This document shows, piece by piece, positions 15,216 through 27,735 of a stretch of 64,000 nucleotides of DNA. A program made the translations under genes and the position numbers. The stretch is from Hamiltosporidium tvaerminnensis (taxonomy: Eukaryota > Microsporidia > Dubosqiidae). The stretch is from positions 865,501 to 929,500 of the forward strand of contig JAKIMF020000004.1 in assembly GCA_022605425.2 (NCBI GenBank), written 5' to 3'. The notes beneath the pieces are model-generated. The model was given only the letters and a program-made list of their open reading frames with translations. It searched no databases and had not been told where the DNA came from. Each line of letters opens with the position of its first letter. Position 1 is the stretch's first letter.

Positions 15216-15512
15216 TCAATTTGGAATACATTTCAAACAGAACTTTAAAATTATGAAGGTGCACAGGAATAAAAAATGCAAAACATAACATACCATCATA
15301 TACTTTACCTTAGTATTTAAGTATCGTAAAAAATAGCATAAATATATCATTAAAATGCTCAAACCCAAACTGGATACAGGTAGTATTGTCTTAGCAGAAA
15401 TTTTTTTATTTTCTGGGAGTGAAGATAGTGCATAACAGCAAAGTATAACAAACAAGCCAATAAACATTGCGTATCTAAAGAAATAATCATGTTTGTTCTT
15501 TTTATGTTCCAT
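15216..15512 (-). CDS. Small multi-pass membrane protein, unknown
   Basis: A 98-residue frame with an ATG start. It begins hydrophilic (MEHKKNKHDYFFRY), then shows three to four hydrophobic segments at about 15-32, 42-64 and 70-93, separated by short charged loops (SSLPENKK, RYLNTKVK). The alternation of charged loops and membrane segments, and the Cys and Leu content, look more like a real protein than the Phe/Ile/Asn runs of chance frames here. GCCCAA stands just before the start; CCC-like motifs near start codons have been described for some microsporidia, but other genes in this window lack one. It lies between the two arms of the inverted repeat. No family is recognised; small ER membrane subunits are an option I cannot test. 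Confidence 0.4.
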   Translation of the reverse strand: MEHKKNKHDYFFRYAMFIGLFVILCCYALSSLPENKKISAKTILPVSSLGLSILMIYLCYFLRYLNTKVKYMMVCYVLHFLFLCTFIILKFCLKCIPN

Positions 15513-16740
15513 TTGGGCTTACAAACAGCAACTTTAATTTTTAAAAAAATTGAACGCAAAAAATATCTATTTTAGATAAATTCATTACTATTTATAGCAA
15601 TTTTTACAAAAATAAATATATTAAATATAAAATGAATAAAATTTTAGAATAAAACGATATAGAAAATCGTTATAATATCTAACGAAATAAATGGAAATAT
15701 TTTATAGATAAATATCCATAAAAATGTCAGCAAAAAATATCATATAAGGCAAAAGTAATAATTTTTTTATTTTTGTAATCAATGATATCTAAGGTACGTA
15801 TTTTACAGTGAATAATGAAATTTGTTTGAAATCGTAAAGGAAATGTTTTTAATTTGTCTATTCCAAGTTTAATTTTATTATTTAAAAACCTAGCAGTTTT
15901 TCTTTAAATATTTTTTTTTGAGTTATGGTTGAAAGACTTCCTAGTTTATTAAATTTGAAGTATTTAAACATAGAAATATGATTTTTTTAATGAAAGTAAT
16001 CAAAATAAATTTATTTGACTATTTTTTTTATACAGAAACAAATTTATTTCAGTTGAAAAATTGAAAAAAAAAATACGAAAATAGTAAATTATTTTGTTAA
16101 AATAATTATCTAAAACCGGATATGAAAGAAAAAAAAATGATCAAAAACCAGTTTTATACGAATTTATCATTCTTTAACAACGAGTGGATTTAAATAATTG
16201 TGTCAAACAGTATCTTGATATATAATAATTTAATATTCTATCATTTATTATGTTTTAATAGAAGTAGATTTGATTTAGAAATATATATTAATAATGTTTG
16301 AATCGAAAAGATTTGAGTTAAAAAATCTAATAAACGATAGTTGAAAAAGATCCATTTTTCAGGCAATGTGAAAAATGTTTTGTTATATTGCGATATTTTA
16401 CCAAAATTAACAAAAAAATTGCTGTGATATTTTAGAAATATTTTCTAAAAATTTACGAAAATATATTATTAAAAATTTCTCAAAGAGTAATGGTTGTAAT
16501 GATGTTAGTAATGATAATTTGTAACACTTTATAGGTAAAATAAACTGTTTTTTTCCTAATCAACTCACAAATGAAAAAAAAATAAAATTTCAGAATAAAA
16601 TGTTCCAAATCTTGACTTCACTATAACGAGTATAACTTTTTTTCTTTAATCTAAATATTCATTAGTATTAAGGTATTTCATTATTAACTTTTATTATTAT
16701 ATAAATTTCGCACATCAAACTTTCTCTTGTAGCTAAAAAA
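15513..16740. other. AT-rich DNA inside the inverted-repeat block
   Basis: About 1.2 kb upstream of the small membrane-protein gene. No frame, RNA gene or repeat is recognised. Confidence 0.55.
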
Positions 16741-17040
16741 GCATTTAAGTAATTTTAGTATTGAATTATATTTGAAGTAACAGCTCAATGTCTAACAACA
16801 AGCATTCTGTATCCCTAAAAAGTCATTTAAACTATATTTTATAAATCTTTATTTATATCTATATTTCATTTATATTGAATATCCATTACTCTAGTATAAA
16901 TATTAGAATAATTTTTCGCTTTTTTAAGTATTAATTAAATTAAAAATCTTCTTACAAATATATTTAGAAATATTAGATTATATAGATTGTATTGGTTATA
17001 AATTAATTTTCTTAAATTTAAAAGAATTATTCGTATTACA
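16741..17040 (-). repeat. Inverted repeat, right arm (about 300 bp)
   Basis: Reverse complement of 13931-14226. The outer end lies within about 8 bp of the head of a form-A repeat at 17048. Confidence 0.93.
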
Positions 17041-17047
17041 GATAATG

Positions 17048-17770
17048 ATGGAGGAAGGATAACCACATTAGAAATTTTCTACTTGGCGACAAATAGTGGA
17101 AGCTAAACTATGAAATCATTGTTTTGATTTTTAGTGAAATTAAACTAGAAATCATCTTGGGTTGTTCCATGGAAGTTGTTATGAGGAGGAGAGGTCTACG
17201 AAATGGAGAAACTTTTTCTACAAATTTATTTGTAGTTTTTTATGTAACTAGATTGCCGATCATGGTTGAATATGTAGGCAATTTTCATGTAAAAGCATAG
17301 AAAACATAGCCTTGCATACTTGTGTTAGAAGACTAAGCGCCTGGGAGATATAAAAAATAAAAACCATTTAAAGCCAGGGGTGCTAAATAGCAAGTTATAT
17401 TTGTTAGTATGTCATTGCACTGTCTAGGTGGACCCCATCTAAGTCTCTGAAATATATCTTAGCTAGAAGTTTATTGGGTTCAGAAAGTGTAGAGTGAGTG
17501 GGAATGCTGCATAGTCTTGGGGGAGCCCAGGGGAGGCTTCGGCCTTTGATCACACTCCATGCAACAGACATTAACGAACTCCGGGCAACTGCCTCGTCTA
17601 TTAATTAGGTTCTACACACCTGGTAGATGAAAGGCTTTGGGACGTAGGTATCGCATGGGTTACCGATGGAGTATTGGGAGCAACTTTTTTATTTTAACAA
17701 TAGAACTGCGTTAATGTGTGAAAACGAATATAACACTTGCCACTATTGTAAAAAGATGTGATACTTTTAT
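17048..17770 (+). repeat. Dispersed repeat, form A, copy 2
   Basis: Full-length form A: head GGAGGAAGGATAACCACATT, then GGTTGTTCCATGG, GAGGAGAGGTCTACGAAATG and AAATATATCTTAGCTAGAAG, a hairpin GAGGCTTCGGCCTTTG at 17533-17548, then GAACTCCGGGCAACTGCC and the end AAAAGATGTGATACTTTT. Together with copy 5 this is the best-preserved copy. Confidence 0.9.
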
Positions 17771-19090
17771 ATAAAAATAAAATGTAATAAATTTAATTTA
17801 AAAGTCGGTTTATTAATTAAAAATGAAACTCATTTAAATTTTTTATTTCCCAAATGCTAGAACAATGGCATTTTACTAATTATTCATAAAAGAGAAGATT
17901 TCATTCTAAACATTAAAATTTAGGACAAAAAATGAAAAATAATAAGAATATTTTTTGAATTCAGAAATAAAAAATAAAATAATTCAATTCAAGTATTGAT
18001 TCATTCAAGAATATAAAAACCTAGATAATCCTATCTTATCTCATTTACCTTAATCGGAACATAAAGCCAGTTATGTTTTTTTGAAAAAAACAGGAGCTTT
18101 AAAGGATGCAAAAGCAAAATTGACCGCCGAAAAATAACAATAAATCAAATTTAAGATTCAAAAATTGGTTTTAAAAAGTGCAGAATTTAAAATAATATGA
18201 AGCAAATTAAATTATACAGACTTAAGAAAATTTATGTAAACCAAAATTTATAAGTCTAAAACCATAACATGAAAAATGTATTTGAAAGCGAAAAAGGTAA
18301 TAAAATATTTTTTTTACTATAAATCAAAAATTTCACTTATATTTTAAAACATATTTATATATTTTTCAGGAAATTACATTTAAAGAAAAATAAAAATTAT
18401 AGTAAATACATTTATATAAGCTGATATCATAAACTATACTCAAAAAATTCTTTTATTTAAAATGATTGCATTTTTTTGAATAAATCTTTCAATTACAAGT
18501 TTGTTTGTTATTAATGAAATATCCTGAAAAATAGAATATTTCTTTGCAAATTTTGATTTAGAAATAAATTATAAGCTATAAAGTTAAAAAATATTTTCAT
18601 ACATATAGTGTTATAGTAGTTTTATGAAGCGTATTTAAGAGAAAAGTATATTTTTTTGTCTCATTTTAGTCTAATAGAGTATAAGTGATGAATTTTTTTT
18701 AAGTATTTATTTATTGTTATTGTAAAATATTATAATAGTTTGCTTTTCCCCAAGTTTTTTAAATTTGCTGTTATAGGAATTACAATCAATCAAACAAAGA
18801 AGTACATTATTTCAAGTGATTCAAATAGAAATTTAAAAAATGTAATTTAAATGTTTTGAAAAGTATCTAGATTCGTATTTAAAATATATTAATTTAATAT
18901 ATTATAAATTAAATAGAAATTTAAACAAGATTTTTAGATTAATATTCAATTTCGTTATATAAAATAAATTTAATATGGCAATTTATATGATTTTTTTAAT
19001 TTAATTAAAAAAATATTAGTTCATTATAAATTTTAGACAAAGGTTAATTTATCAAACCAAAAATATATATTAGAAATAGAATTAAAATTG
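17771..19090. other. AT-rich intergenic, no gene seen
   Basis: About 1.3 kb upstream of the gene at 19091. It presumably includes that gene's promoter; no motif can be singled out. Confidence 0.55.
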
Positions 19091-20434
19091 ATGAATATAC
19101 AAATATCTATGGTCATATACACATTATTTTATTCATTTTTTGAATTAATTATCGGAGGAGCCTCATCGAAGCTAGTAACAAAACAAAAAGAAGAAATTAT
19201 TTTTCCTTTTAAAGAAAAAATATCATTTTTTGAAAATTATATTTACAAAACTCTTGAAAAAATTCATCCTGGATATTCGGATAACAAATTTTCGAATTTT
19301 TATTATATTGAATTGCTTAACAATACAGAAGAATTTGGATTTCAAAATTTTTTTGATGTACTTGCGGGTACAACTTCTGAACATATGTATATTGGACATT
19401 TTATTATTGACTGGCCTTCAGATAAAAGTATATCTTATACTAAAATAATCAAAAATTGTATGAAAATGTTGAATAATTTGATAGATTTAACAATGAAGAA
19501 AAATAATCTTAAAGGTAATGTTGAATCAAGTAAATTCACGGTATATGACAATTCTGAAAATCCTTATAAATACATATATGCATCTGTTGATAATTCGGAT
19601 TGGAATCCTGATAAATCTAAAATATTAGGAAATATTTTAAATAAGTCATTGTCTCTTGCATCGGAATCGAGTAAGAAAAAACGAAAGGCAATTACATTTG
19701 TTACAAAAGAATTGTTTTCAAAATTAGATATATTATGGTTCAGTAAAAAAATCTTTGAAATAATAAAATCAATAGATACTAACTTAACATCACCTATATT
19801 CTACTTAGATCGAAATATTAACGAACAAGTAAATGATATAAAGTTCAAACGTACAATAAATATGTCGCTAACAAAAACCTTATTACGATTTTCTTATCAT
19901 AAAATTGTTCAATCCAAGAATCTTACCTATAAAAAACTTTCTTTACAACATGAAAACCATTTTATATACGAAGAACTTATTTTAAAATGTGAAAAGCTTA
20001 TGTATGAACCCAGTTCAGACGTAAACTTAGCAATTTTTGAACCTCAGTCAATTATACATTTCGAATCTATGCATCCTAGATTATATGATCTAAACAATTC
20101 AAGTCCAGTTGAAAAGGATATTTTTCTTAATATAATCGGATTGTTTTATCTAGAATATAATTTCAAAGGAATATATTTTGATAAAATTAAGAATACATGT
20201 GGTTTAGATCTCAAACAAAATCTTTTTGTAATATCTATGGAATTCGCTGGACAAATCAAAGAATTCAAACCTTTCAACTATTTTTTTATTATCGATACTA
20301 CTGGTAAAATAGTACAGAGTTTCCGGGATGATATTGGTTGTATTCACTTGCTTGAGAATTTTTCAGATGTTTTTACCGAAACTGATGCAAAAATTGCAAA
20401 TCGTTTTAATGAATTGGAATTCAATTATAAATAA
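19091..20434 (+). CDS. Unknown protein with N-terminal signal or membrane anchor
   Basis: 447 residues from the ATG at 19091; an in-frame TTG lies one codon upstream. Residues about 5-25 (ISMVIYTLFYSFFELIIGGA) form one hydrophobic stretch followed by small residues, consistent with a signal peptide or a signal anchor. The remainder is soluble, rich in Lys, Asn and Ser, with no further membrane segment, no cysteine-rich motif and no enzyme signature that I recognise. A Lys/Arg cluster SSKKKRKA lies near residue 200. The frame is uninterrupted over 1.3 kb, which is not expected by chance in this base composition. It stands alone, with a form-B repeat about 200 bp downstream. A secreted or ER-lumenal protein, perhaps lineage-restricted, is the best inference. 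Confidence 0.75.
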   Translation: MNIQISMVIYTLFYSFFELIIGGASSKLVTKQKEEIIFPFKEKISFFENYIYKTLEKIHPGYSDNKFSNFYYIELLNNTEEFGFQNFFDVLAGTTSEHMYIGHFIIDWPSDKSISYTKIIKNCMKMLNNLIDLTMKKNNLKGNVESSKFTVYDNSENPYKYIYASVDNSDWNPDKSKILGNILNKSLSLASESSKKKRKAITFVTKELFSKLDILWFSKKIFEIIKSIDTNLTSPIFYLDRNINEQVNDIKFKRTINMSLTKTLLRFSYHKIVQSKNLTYKKLSLQHENHFIYEELILKCEKLMYEPSSDVNLAIFEPQSIIHFESMHPRLYDLNNSSPVEKDIFLNIIGLFYLEYNFKGIYFDKIKNTCGLDLKQNLFVISMEFAGQIKEFKPFNYFFIIDTTGKIVQSFRDDIGCIHLLENFSDVFTETDAKIANRFNELEFNYK

Positions 20435-20637
20435 ACATAATTTATTCTCGAAATAATATTATAAAATTAATTAAATATTAATACAAACCAAAACGAGAGA
20501 TATATTTTATTCATTTAAAAGTTAAAAACGAAGTATTCTTTAAAATTTCATATTTATAATGAACAACACTCAAACATCGACTTGCATTTTTAAAAAGCCA
20601 AGCTCAATTTGTATTAAATCTAGTTACCTTTTACGAC
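20435..20637. other. Short intergenic spacer
   Basis: AT-rich DNA between the stop of the preceding gene and a form-B repeat. Nothing is recognised. Confidence 0.6.
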
Positions 20638-20870
20638 ATTACTTATTTACTTATTCCATTCCTCTTCTACCTTTCGATGTCGAGGATGACCAAATAGAAT
20701 ATTCCTATTTGTTTCTTAATATTTCTTTTAAATCGGAATTAAAGGGATTCACCTATGCATCCACCGTGTTTTATATCTCACAAAAATGCCAAAAATTAAT
20801 TTCACACCAATTATACGTGCTCATTGCCAACCAGATAGTGTTTAATGTGAGTATCTTCTTAAGGAATTAA
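20638..20870 (-). repeat. Dispersed repeat, form B, copy 3
   Basis: Read on minus: head CTCACATTAAACACTATCTG and GGTTGGCAATGAGCACG, then GAGATATAAAACACGGTGGAT, then CGACATCGAAAGG and TAGAAGAGGAATGG. This matches form B at 51.2 kb throughout. The 103-codon plus-strand frame that crosses it (20559-20870) is therefore antisense repeat sequence, not a gene. Confidence 0.85.
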
Positions 20871-23249
20871 GAAATATTATAAAATGGAATAATAATCATG
20901 TCTAAAAAGGTTTGTATTTATCGCCAAATTATAATAAAATAAGATTTAAATTGTGCCTTGTAACAAGTGCATTTCAGTTTGAACTTTAACAGGTAATGTT
21001 TTTTTTTCGGGTCATTTTCTATGCTATAAAAAGTCATCCTATTTTTAAAGTTCTCTTATCTATATAGAAATTATTTATGAGAATAAAAATGTTAAATATA
21101 AAATCTTGCGCTACAAATTTGTGTGCAATATACCGCACAATCTGCTAATTAGGATTTCTTATTTGTAAAAATTTGCGGAATTAACTTTTATTTTCCAAAG
21201 CTTACATTAAATATTTTAATAAATGAAATTCTTTTATTTATATGTATAAAGTTTATAGTTTTACTTAAAGAAATATTATATAAAAGCTAAGCATAAGGTT
21301 TTATGATTTAAATTTTAGATTAACAACTTCTTTACCATTTTTTTTACATATTTACTAAAATTAAACTTTAAATTTATAACTTATATTTCTTCTATACATG
21401 TAATGGTACAAATATATATTATTAAAACATTCAAATCAAACATTCTCATATAGAAATGGACTTTAAGTGTATTTAAGACGTATATTTAAAAATATAGGCA
21501 ATCTCGTTGATAGAATTTATCTTGCTAAGTAAAAAAATTGCAAATTCTTTTAAATCAATGAAAATGCATTCGAAAATAAAGGTTTTGAAATTTTTTTAAA
21601 TATATCATTTAAGCGCCTACATAGAAAAATTAAAGCAGCCAAAATTTTTAAAGCGCAGTAATATGATAAAATTAATTTAAAATTTTGTTTAAGTAGGAAG
21701 AAAATGCAAATTAACTAACATATTTGTGTATTAGGTATGAGGCTAACATAAAAAAATAGTTTAGAGATCAAATATATAAATGGTATTTCTAAAATTACTA
21801 TTTAAATTCTTTCAGAAAAGAAAGTTAAAATTTAGGAGACAAAAGATATGATTCAAAAATCACGAAAAGAGCTTTTAAAATAAATGCTTTTCTGTAATAA
21901 GCATACGCATGAGACATGATTTTGAAATTGAAATGGCATTGCAAATAAATAGGAATCTACAGATATTTCGAAAAATTGCAAAGGTTTGCCCCAAGAACGA
22001 AATTTCACAATTTAAGCCAAGTATTTAAAAGCCGAGATAAAATTTGAAGAAACTACCAGTTTAAATAATAATATAATTATTGCATCTTTATTAAATTGAT
22101 CTGGAGATATTCTAAATATCTCGAATCTTCGCTATTTATTGCACCTAAATAAGCGATATTTTAGCAGGATTGGTTTTTATTGATGAATATTAGCTAGGTT
22201 TTCTTTTTGATCCGAATAATATACTTTCTGTGAATTCTGTTTAATTAAATTAGTTTGAGAATAAATTTTTATAAATATCAGGTTTAATAAAAATAACAAT
22301 AAGATTTAAACTTATGCACAAATTTTTGTTGATAGAGAAAAATATTTTGTACAACTTAGAAAGTAGCTATACCTTGAATTATGTAAATACCTTACTCTAC
22401 TCAATCATATTTATAATCATCTTCTTATGCATCATTCAGAGATAAGCAGTATTTAGCAAAAAAATAAAACTTCTTCATAAGAAACAATTCAAATAAGCAA
22501 TTTAATAGAGAGACTCTAAATCCCAAATTAGTTTCATAGTTTTTTAAAGCTTATTATGGCTGCAAAAAAATTGTTTCGAAGAAGGAATACCGACCGTACG
22601 GGAAAATTTTAAATCATTTTAAGAGCTTGAACAAATCGAAGTTAGTAAACCAACATAATCAAAGATGTTTTGCAAATTCATGTTTTAATTTTCGATTTAA
22701 TATAGTTTTCTTGGGCAGATATTATCTCTTGAAAAACTTATTTATAAATATTCGCAATGAATATTTAACAAATTTGTTCAAATTCATGATTAATTTTATT
22801 TTGTATCAAAATTTTCTTTATGAATCATTCACCAACAAATGAAGAAAAAATTACTAGAAGCGAATTTTGAAGTTTAAATTAAAGATTTCAAATATTTTTC
22901 AATTGAATATTCCATATGCAAATTAATTGTATAGGTATATATTTAGAAAAAACAGATTCATATAAACGATAGTAATTATTTTACTATTACAATAGAGTTG
23001 TAAGTCTAATATTCGCAGAAATAATATAATTGAAATACGTTGTATATTTTATTGAAAATATAAATATTAGAATAACAATTGTGTATATTTAATAAAAAAT
23101 TCGTAATTAGAACACTAGATGCATATTTAAGCGGTTTTTACGAAAAAAAGTTTTTTTAACTTATTTTTGCAGATTATATTTCAAAATATGCAAGAGAAAA
23201 GAGGACAAGATGGAGTTGCTTAAAATAATATTTAGAGTCGATTAACTTT
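20871..23249. other. AT-rich intergenic, no gene seen
   Basis: About 2.4 kb without a supportable gene or repeat. The frame at 22627-22842 starts with TTG and is not called. Confidence 0.5.
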
Positions 23250-23770
23250 TTACTAAATATACTTCATTTTTTTAAAAAGTATGATATCCGAAATCAGATT
23301 CATGAATGAATGCTGTCATGGTTTAGATAGATAGCTGCTTCTCTTTTAATACCTCATCTATCGCCTCTGTGATATCAATAACGCGAATATTTTTATATTT
23401 AAAGGTCCAAAAAAGATTCAATCATAGAGAAGATTGACGATGGCTTGTTTGTGTTCGTTTCCTGGTGTTTGATTGTAGATATAAGCTCATCTTGGGTGAT
23501 TCTGGAAACAGTAGAGTTTGTACGCATTTTATAATTTGCGAATTGAATAGAATCGCAGCCAGGATATATTGGAAGCTTAAACGAGGTCAACCTAGACTTT
23601 TAAATGCATACCATTAGATATAACCTGCTATTAATCCTCTTAATTTTTTAAGAGCAGGTTTTTTATGTTTCAGGCACATATTCATCGTTATAGCTTTAAA
23701 AAGCTAGCTTCCTATTCTTTTACATGGAAACCATTCACAAAATTAATCAAATTTTTACTCTAATTTATAT
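23250..23770 (-). repeat. Dispersed repeat, form A, copy 3 (degenerate)
   Basis: Compared with the copy at 51878-52600, blocks run in the same order: TTTTTTTAAAAAGTATGATAT, CTCATCTATCGCCTCTGTGAT (CTCCATCGTTACCCTCTGCGAT in the good copy), AGGTCAACCTAGAC..GCATACCA..ATATAACCTGC, and TTTTTATGTTTCAGGC..TTTTACATGGAA. The minus frame 23399-23590 (TTG start) lies wholly inside this old repeat and is not a gene. Confidence 0.65.
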
Positions 23771-26700
23771 AAAATTGTTGAAACGGGCATCATGAAGCTA
23801 TACAATTGGTTCAAATATAACCCAATTACTTCATGAGATTTTCTACTCAGAATTATCTAACATTGATGAGACATGATAATCAATGATAAGTTATACTATT
23901 GGTCACGTATAAATATAAATATACGTAGGTTTTAAATAAAGAAATATTTTCATGATAATATGTCATTTCATATGAAAGAAACTAGCGTTAGGGAGGACAA
24001 TCTAAGCCGAAACCACAAAAAAAGTGTTTAGAAATTTTTTTCATCCTTTTAGACCATTTCATTTCTATGGACATTTCCACGGAGAAATAGCGAATTCGAA
24101 TGGGTTTCATCCCAATAAATATTCAAACACTTATTTTGCCGCCTGCTTCACTCAATCATCGCGAATAAGAAGAATTATATTATAGATATCTTTTCACGGC
24201 CTAATATGAGGCTATCTAAGTTTAAGCAAGTATTTTACAATCATATAATTTCTTTAGCTGGTTTTCGTGTTGATTTATATAAAAAGTTATATTTTTGACG
24301 GTATAAATTTTTTAGATTTAATTAACTAGAATATTACAAGTATACAACCAGAGCCTACATATATTAAATACGTAAGTAATTGAAAGCATATATGCTACAT
24401 ATTAGTTAAAAAGACTTTTGAGTTGCATCTGAATTCACATATAAATAATAAAACTTAGTCAGCCAATGATCAATTCAATACTAAAGAAGTAACATTCAAT
24501 GAAAATAGCCTGATTACTTTAAAATAATTATAACTATATATATTTCGATTGTATTGGCTTGAGAAGCTGCAACCAAAATGTTGTATTTTGACAAGTATAT
24601 GCAGAGAACTTTACCTCAGCAGACAAGATAGCCTAATGGTATAATTTTATAACTAAAAAATGAGGCGCTTAAATATTTTTCATTTTTGTGAAGAAGGATT
24701 GAATAAGTCTTGTGATGTTATAAAGTATTTAAAGTATTTGTATAACTGGTTAAATCATAAATACATCTGAGATTCAGACCAGCTTTAAATTTTTAGTAGC
24801 TGTCAACTCCATTCGCAAAAGGTTTGAGGCTATATTGATAATTTTATAAGATACGCACGAAATCTTGCAAGTAAACAAGTAAAGAGTCTTTAGCTATATT
24901 TTATAAAAGGAGGGATTATGTTTGGGTTTTTATTACAGAAAAGAAATCATATTTAGATTCGCGGAAGTAATATGCAATCTAATAATATAATCTGTCATAA
25001 ATTTAAAAAGAAAGATTAGAATATCTACTATATATACGTTTTTGATTTATCAATGCAATTAAAAGTCGGATTGAATTAACGTTGTAATGTAAGATGAATT
25101 CAATGCCGATTAAACCCGTGAAATTATGGCGGTGAAAACGCTTAAATTTAAAAGATTCTAATGTAAAGAAGAAGCCTGACGAAACAATTATCCAAAGAAT
25201 AAAGCAAATTCAGAATTAAATATGGTTTTTTGATGTAAATAAGTCAATTCAGAGTTCAAATATTCAATAAAATAAAAGTCTTGTAAACAGATTCATCTAA
25301 AGATTAAAGAAACCATGTTAATTCTATGAATAAAGAATTGTGTTAATGTTCTCATAATCAAATAGAATATGAAAATGGAATGTTGAGAATGAAATTTTTC
25401 AGTTCTAATCTCGGATCAAAAAAATGAAATGGACGGATTTAATGAAAATTATATTTGGAAACACGTTGCAATAAAATAATGATATGAAATTATATTAAAT
25501 ACAAAAAACAGATTAATTCTATATGCTATAAATTTTCTTCAAAAATTTTCTTAAAAAAGTATGAGCTATGAGGATTAAAAAAAACTTTATTTCTAGGAAT
25601 AATTTTGTTTTTAAAGATTAATGTTTTTTTATCTCAAATAAATTTACGCAATAATTGAAGTTTTTTTCTGGTATTTGAACTTTTCTCATTTTTTTCTCAA
25701 AATGAAAAAAATGCAAATCAAAATAAACCATAAAAACATTGAAGTATATATTTGGATATTGAACCCACTTTATTATTAGAAGCAGAATGTTGATATGAAA
25801 GATTTCAAGTTCATTATAACTTACAATAATAGTTATTTTCTGCATATGCTAATCTAGAATAAAGCAAATAAATAAGATCGTTGGTCTTTGTTTGAATAAC
25901 TTACATTTATTTTATAGCTTTTAATACAAATATATTTCAATAGGAATAAAAAAACACAAAAAAAAGCAAGGAACGTCTCATGTATTTTGTTAAAATTGAT
26001 CCAAATAACGAATGAATCATTTATTTTTCATTTTAGGTTGAAATGAATATCAAAAAAGGCCAGTACAATCAATGATGTAGTTGTAACAAGCTTTTTACCC
26101 CAATAATTCCTACAGTGATTTTTTATATTTTAATATCTATAAAAAAGTAGAAATTGTGGTATTAATGTATATATATCTTTGAATTTGATATATTTAATTA
26201 AACAATTTTAAAAAACCAAAACAAGCCGCAGATTTATTAAAAAAATCATTTTTGAAAGGCTTGAAATATTCTTAAATCCCTTTTTTGCTAAGAATTAATT
26301 CAAACATAATCAGGAAAATTATTCCTTTTGAACTAACGAAAAACTAATTTATTCTAAGTTATCTATGAACTATGGATATTTTACTTTAAAGATATGGTTA
26401 AATAGAATACATAATATATAAATCTTTATACAATGACCTATTCAGCTGTTACTATAAAGAAAATAAATCAAGGAGGCATTCAAAAACTGTATTTGTAATA
26501 AAAATATACGTGCAACACCACGAAATGAATTTGAATCAATCTGACTCAATGTAAAACGGAAATTTTTTAAACCAATCATGTAGGTAAAAGCATTGCAGCT
26601 TTTCAAACTTTACCTGCCCCAATATTATATTCAAAGCTTCTATGCAAACGAACTTTAATGAAAAGACTCCTTCATTCAAAGACGTAGCACGTTATTAAAT

Positions 26701-27021
26701 GACAATATGCATTTCGGAAATATTTATTATTTTTTAACATTTCAAATTTATAATTAATGGTTAATTCTTTGTAAAATACAAAGATTAAATGTTTTTTTTG
26801 TTCATTTTGTTTCATTCTAAATTAAAAATTAATTAAATTAATATAAAAAAATATTTTTTGCTTTTTGAGAAATTCTAGAATATTTTAGTTAAGAATATTA
26901 CAAAAATTCAAAGTACCTAAATTGTTTGAATTTTTGCATTAAAAATATCATCTATAAAAAATAATAACAAATTTTGAATTTTTTGCAATATATTTTACAA
27001 TTTATCAATGGATATATATAA
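23771..27021. other. AT-rich intergenic, no gene seen
   Basis: About 3.2 kb. There is a chance tRNA-like box A (TAGCCTAATGG at about 24630) without a cloverleaf. The 75-codon minus frame at 25618-25845 has an ATG but low-complexity composition. Slightly GC-richer patches near 24.0 kb may be old repeat debris that I cannot place. Confidence 0.45.
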
Positions 27022-27735
27022 TCGGGAAGAATACGTACTAAAAACTATCCTTCTTGACATGATTAAATAAAAATAGCAAAAATCATTGTATGAATTTTCG
27101 AAAAACCTAAAATAACTTCACATTTTAGGTTGTTCTATGAAAATTTGTATAAGCTGGCAAAATATAAAAAAAGGACAATTTATCTGCAGACTTAGTTGGC
27201 CCCTAGAATTTATATACTATTTTATAAACCATGGCTGATCTTATAAACAATAAATATGCAAAAGAATTTAAACTTGACTTTCTTCAGACAAGGTAGAAAT
27301 CTATAGACCTGGGAATACAAAAAAAAGTATACTCAATGAAACAATAGGAAACCTAAAGGGAAACATAAATTTGTTGGAGGTTATTGCAAGCCTATGTGAA
27401 AACTTTTTTACGTAAGTCGCAGAGATATATTATAGCAGGAGTATATTTGGATCGGAAAGTATGGGTAAGCGAAAAAGCGGCTGGCCTTTGTGAGTTTAAT
27501 GTAGGCTTCTAACTCACACACTTCATAAAACAAATATTCTCTAAATATTGGCAAATCTGTCTATTAAACCGTTTGTCAACCTTTTGCATGCCAAACTTAA
27601 GATGTAGGTATTTTAGGATGACTGACAGGGTATTGGTGAGAATTTATCTATTTTAAACCTAGTCAGCGTTAATGCCACGAAAACAGTATAATATATGCCC
27701 CTTTTTAGAAAAGACGTGGTATCAATTTAAAGAAG
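27022..27735 (+). repeat. Dispersed repeat, form A, copy 4 (degenerate)
   Basis: The core TTTTAGGTTGTTCTATGAAAATTTGTAT, then ACAAGG..GAAATCTATAGACCTGGGA, then GTCGCAGAGATATATTATAGCAGGAG and GTCAGCGTTAATGCCACGAAAAC, ending GAAAAGACGTGGTATC, follow form A in order with many changes. The head (GGGAAGAATACGTACTAAAA) is weak. Confidence 0.75.

Noticed and set aside
20559-20870. 103-codon plus frame with an ATG, looking like a small protein
   Set aside because: Most of it is the antisense strand of a form-B dispersed repeat (compare 51195-51425), so the frame is accidental.
23310-23590. Minus-strand frames that read like a broken protein-coding gene (TSFKLPIYPGCDSIQFANYK and KNIRVIDITEAIDEV)
   Set aside because: The region aligns block by block with form A at 51878-52600, and the first frame has only a TTG start. 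It is an old repeat.
24620-24720. tRNA-like box A (TAGCCTAATGG) and a five-pair potential acceptor
   Set aside because: Spacing is too long, no anticodon stem or T-arm can be drawn, and box B is absent.
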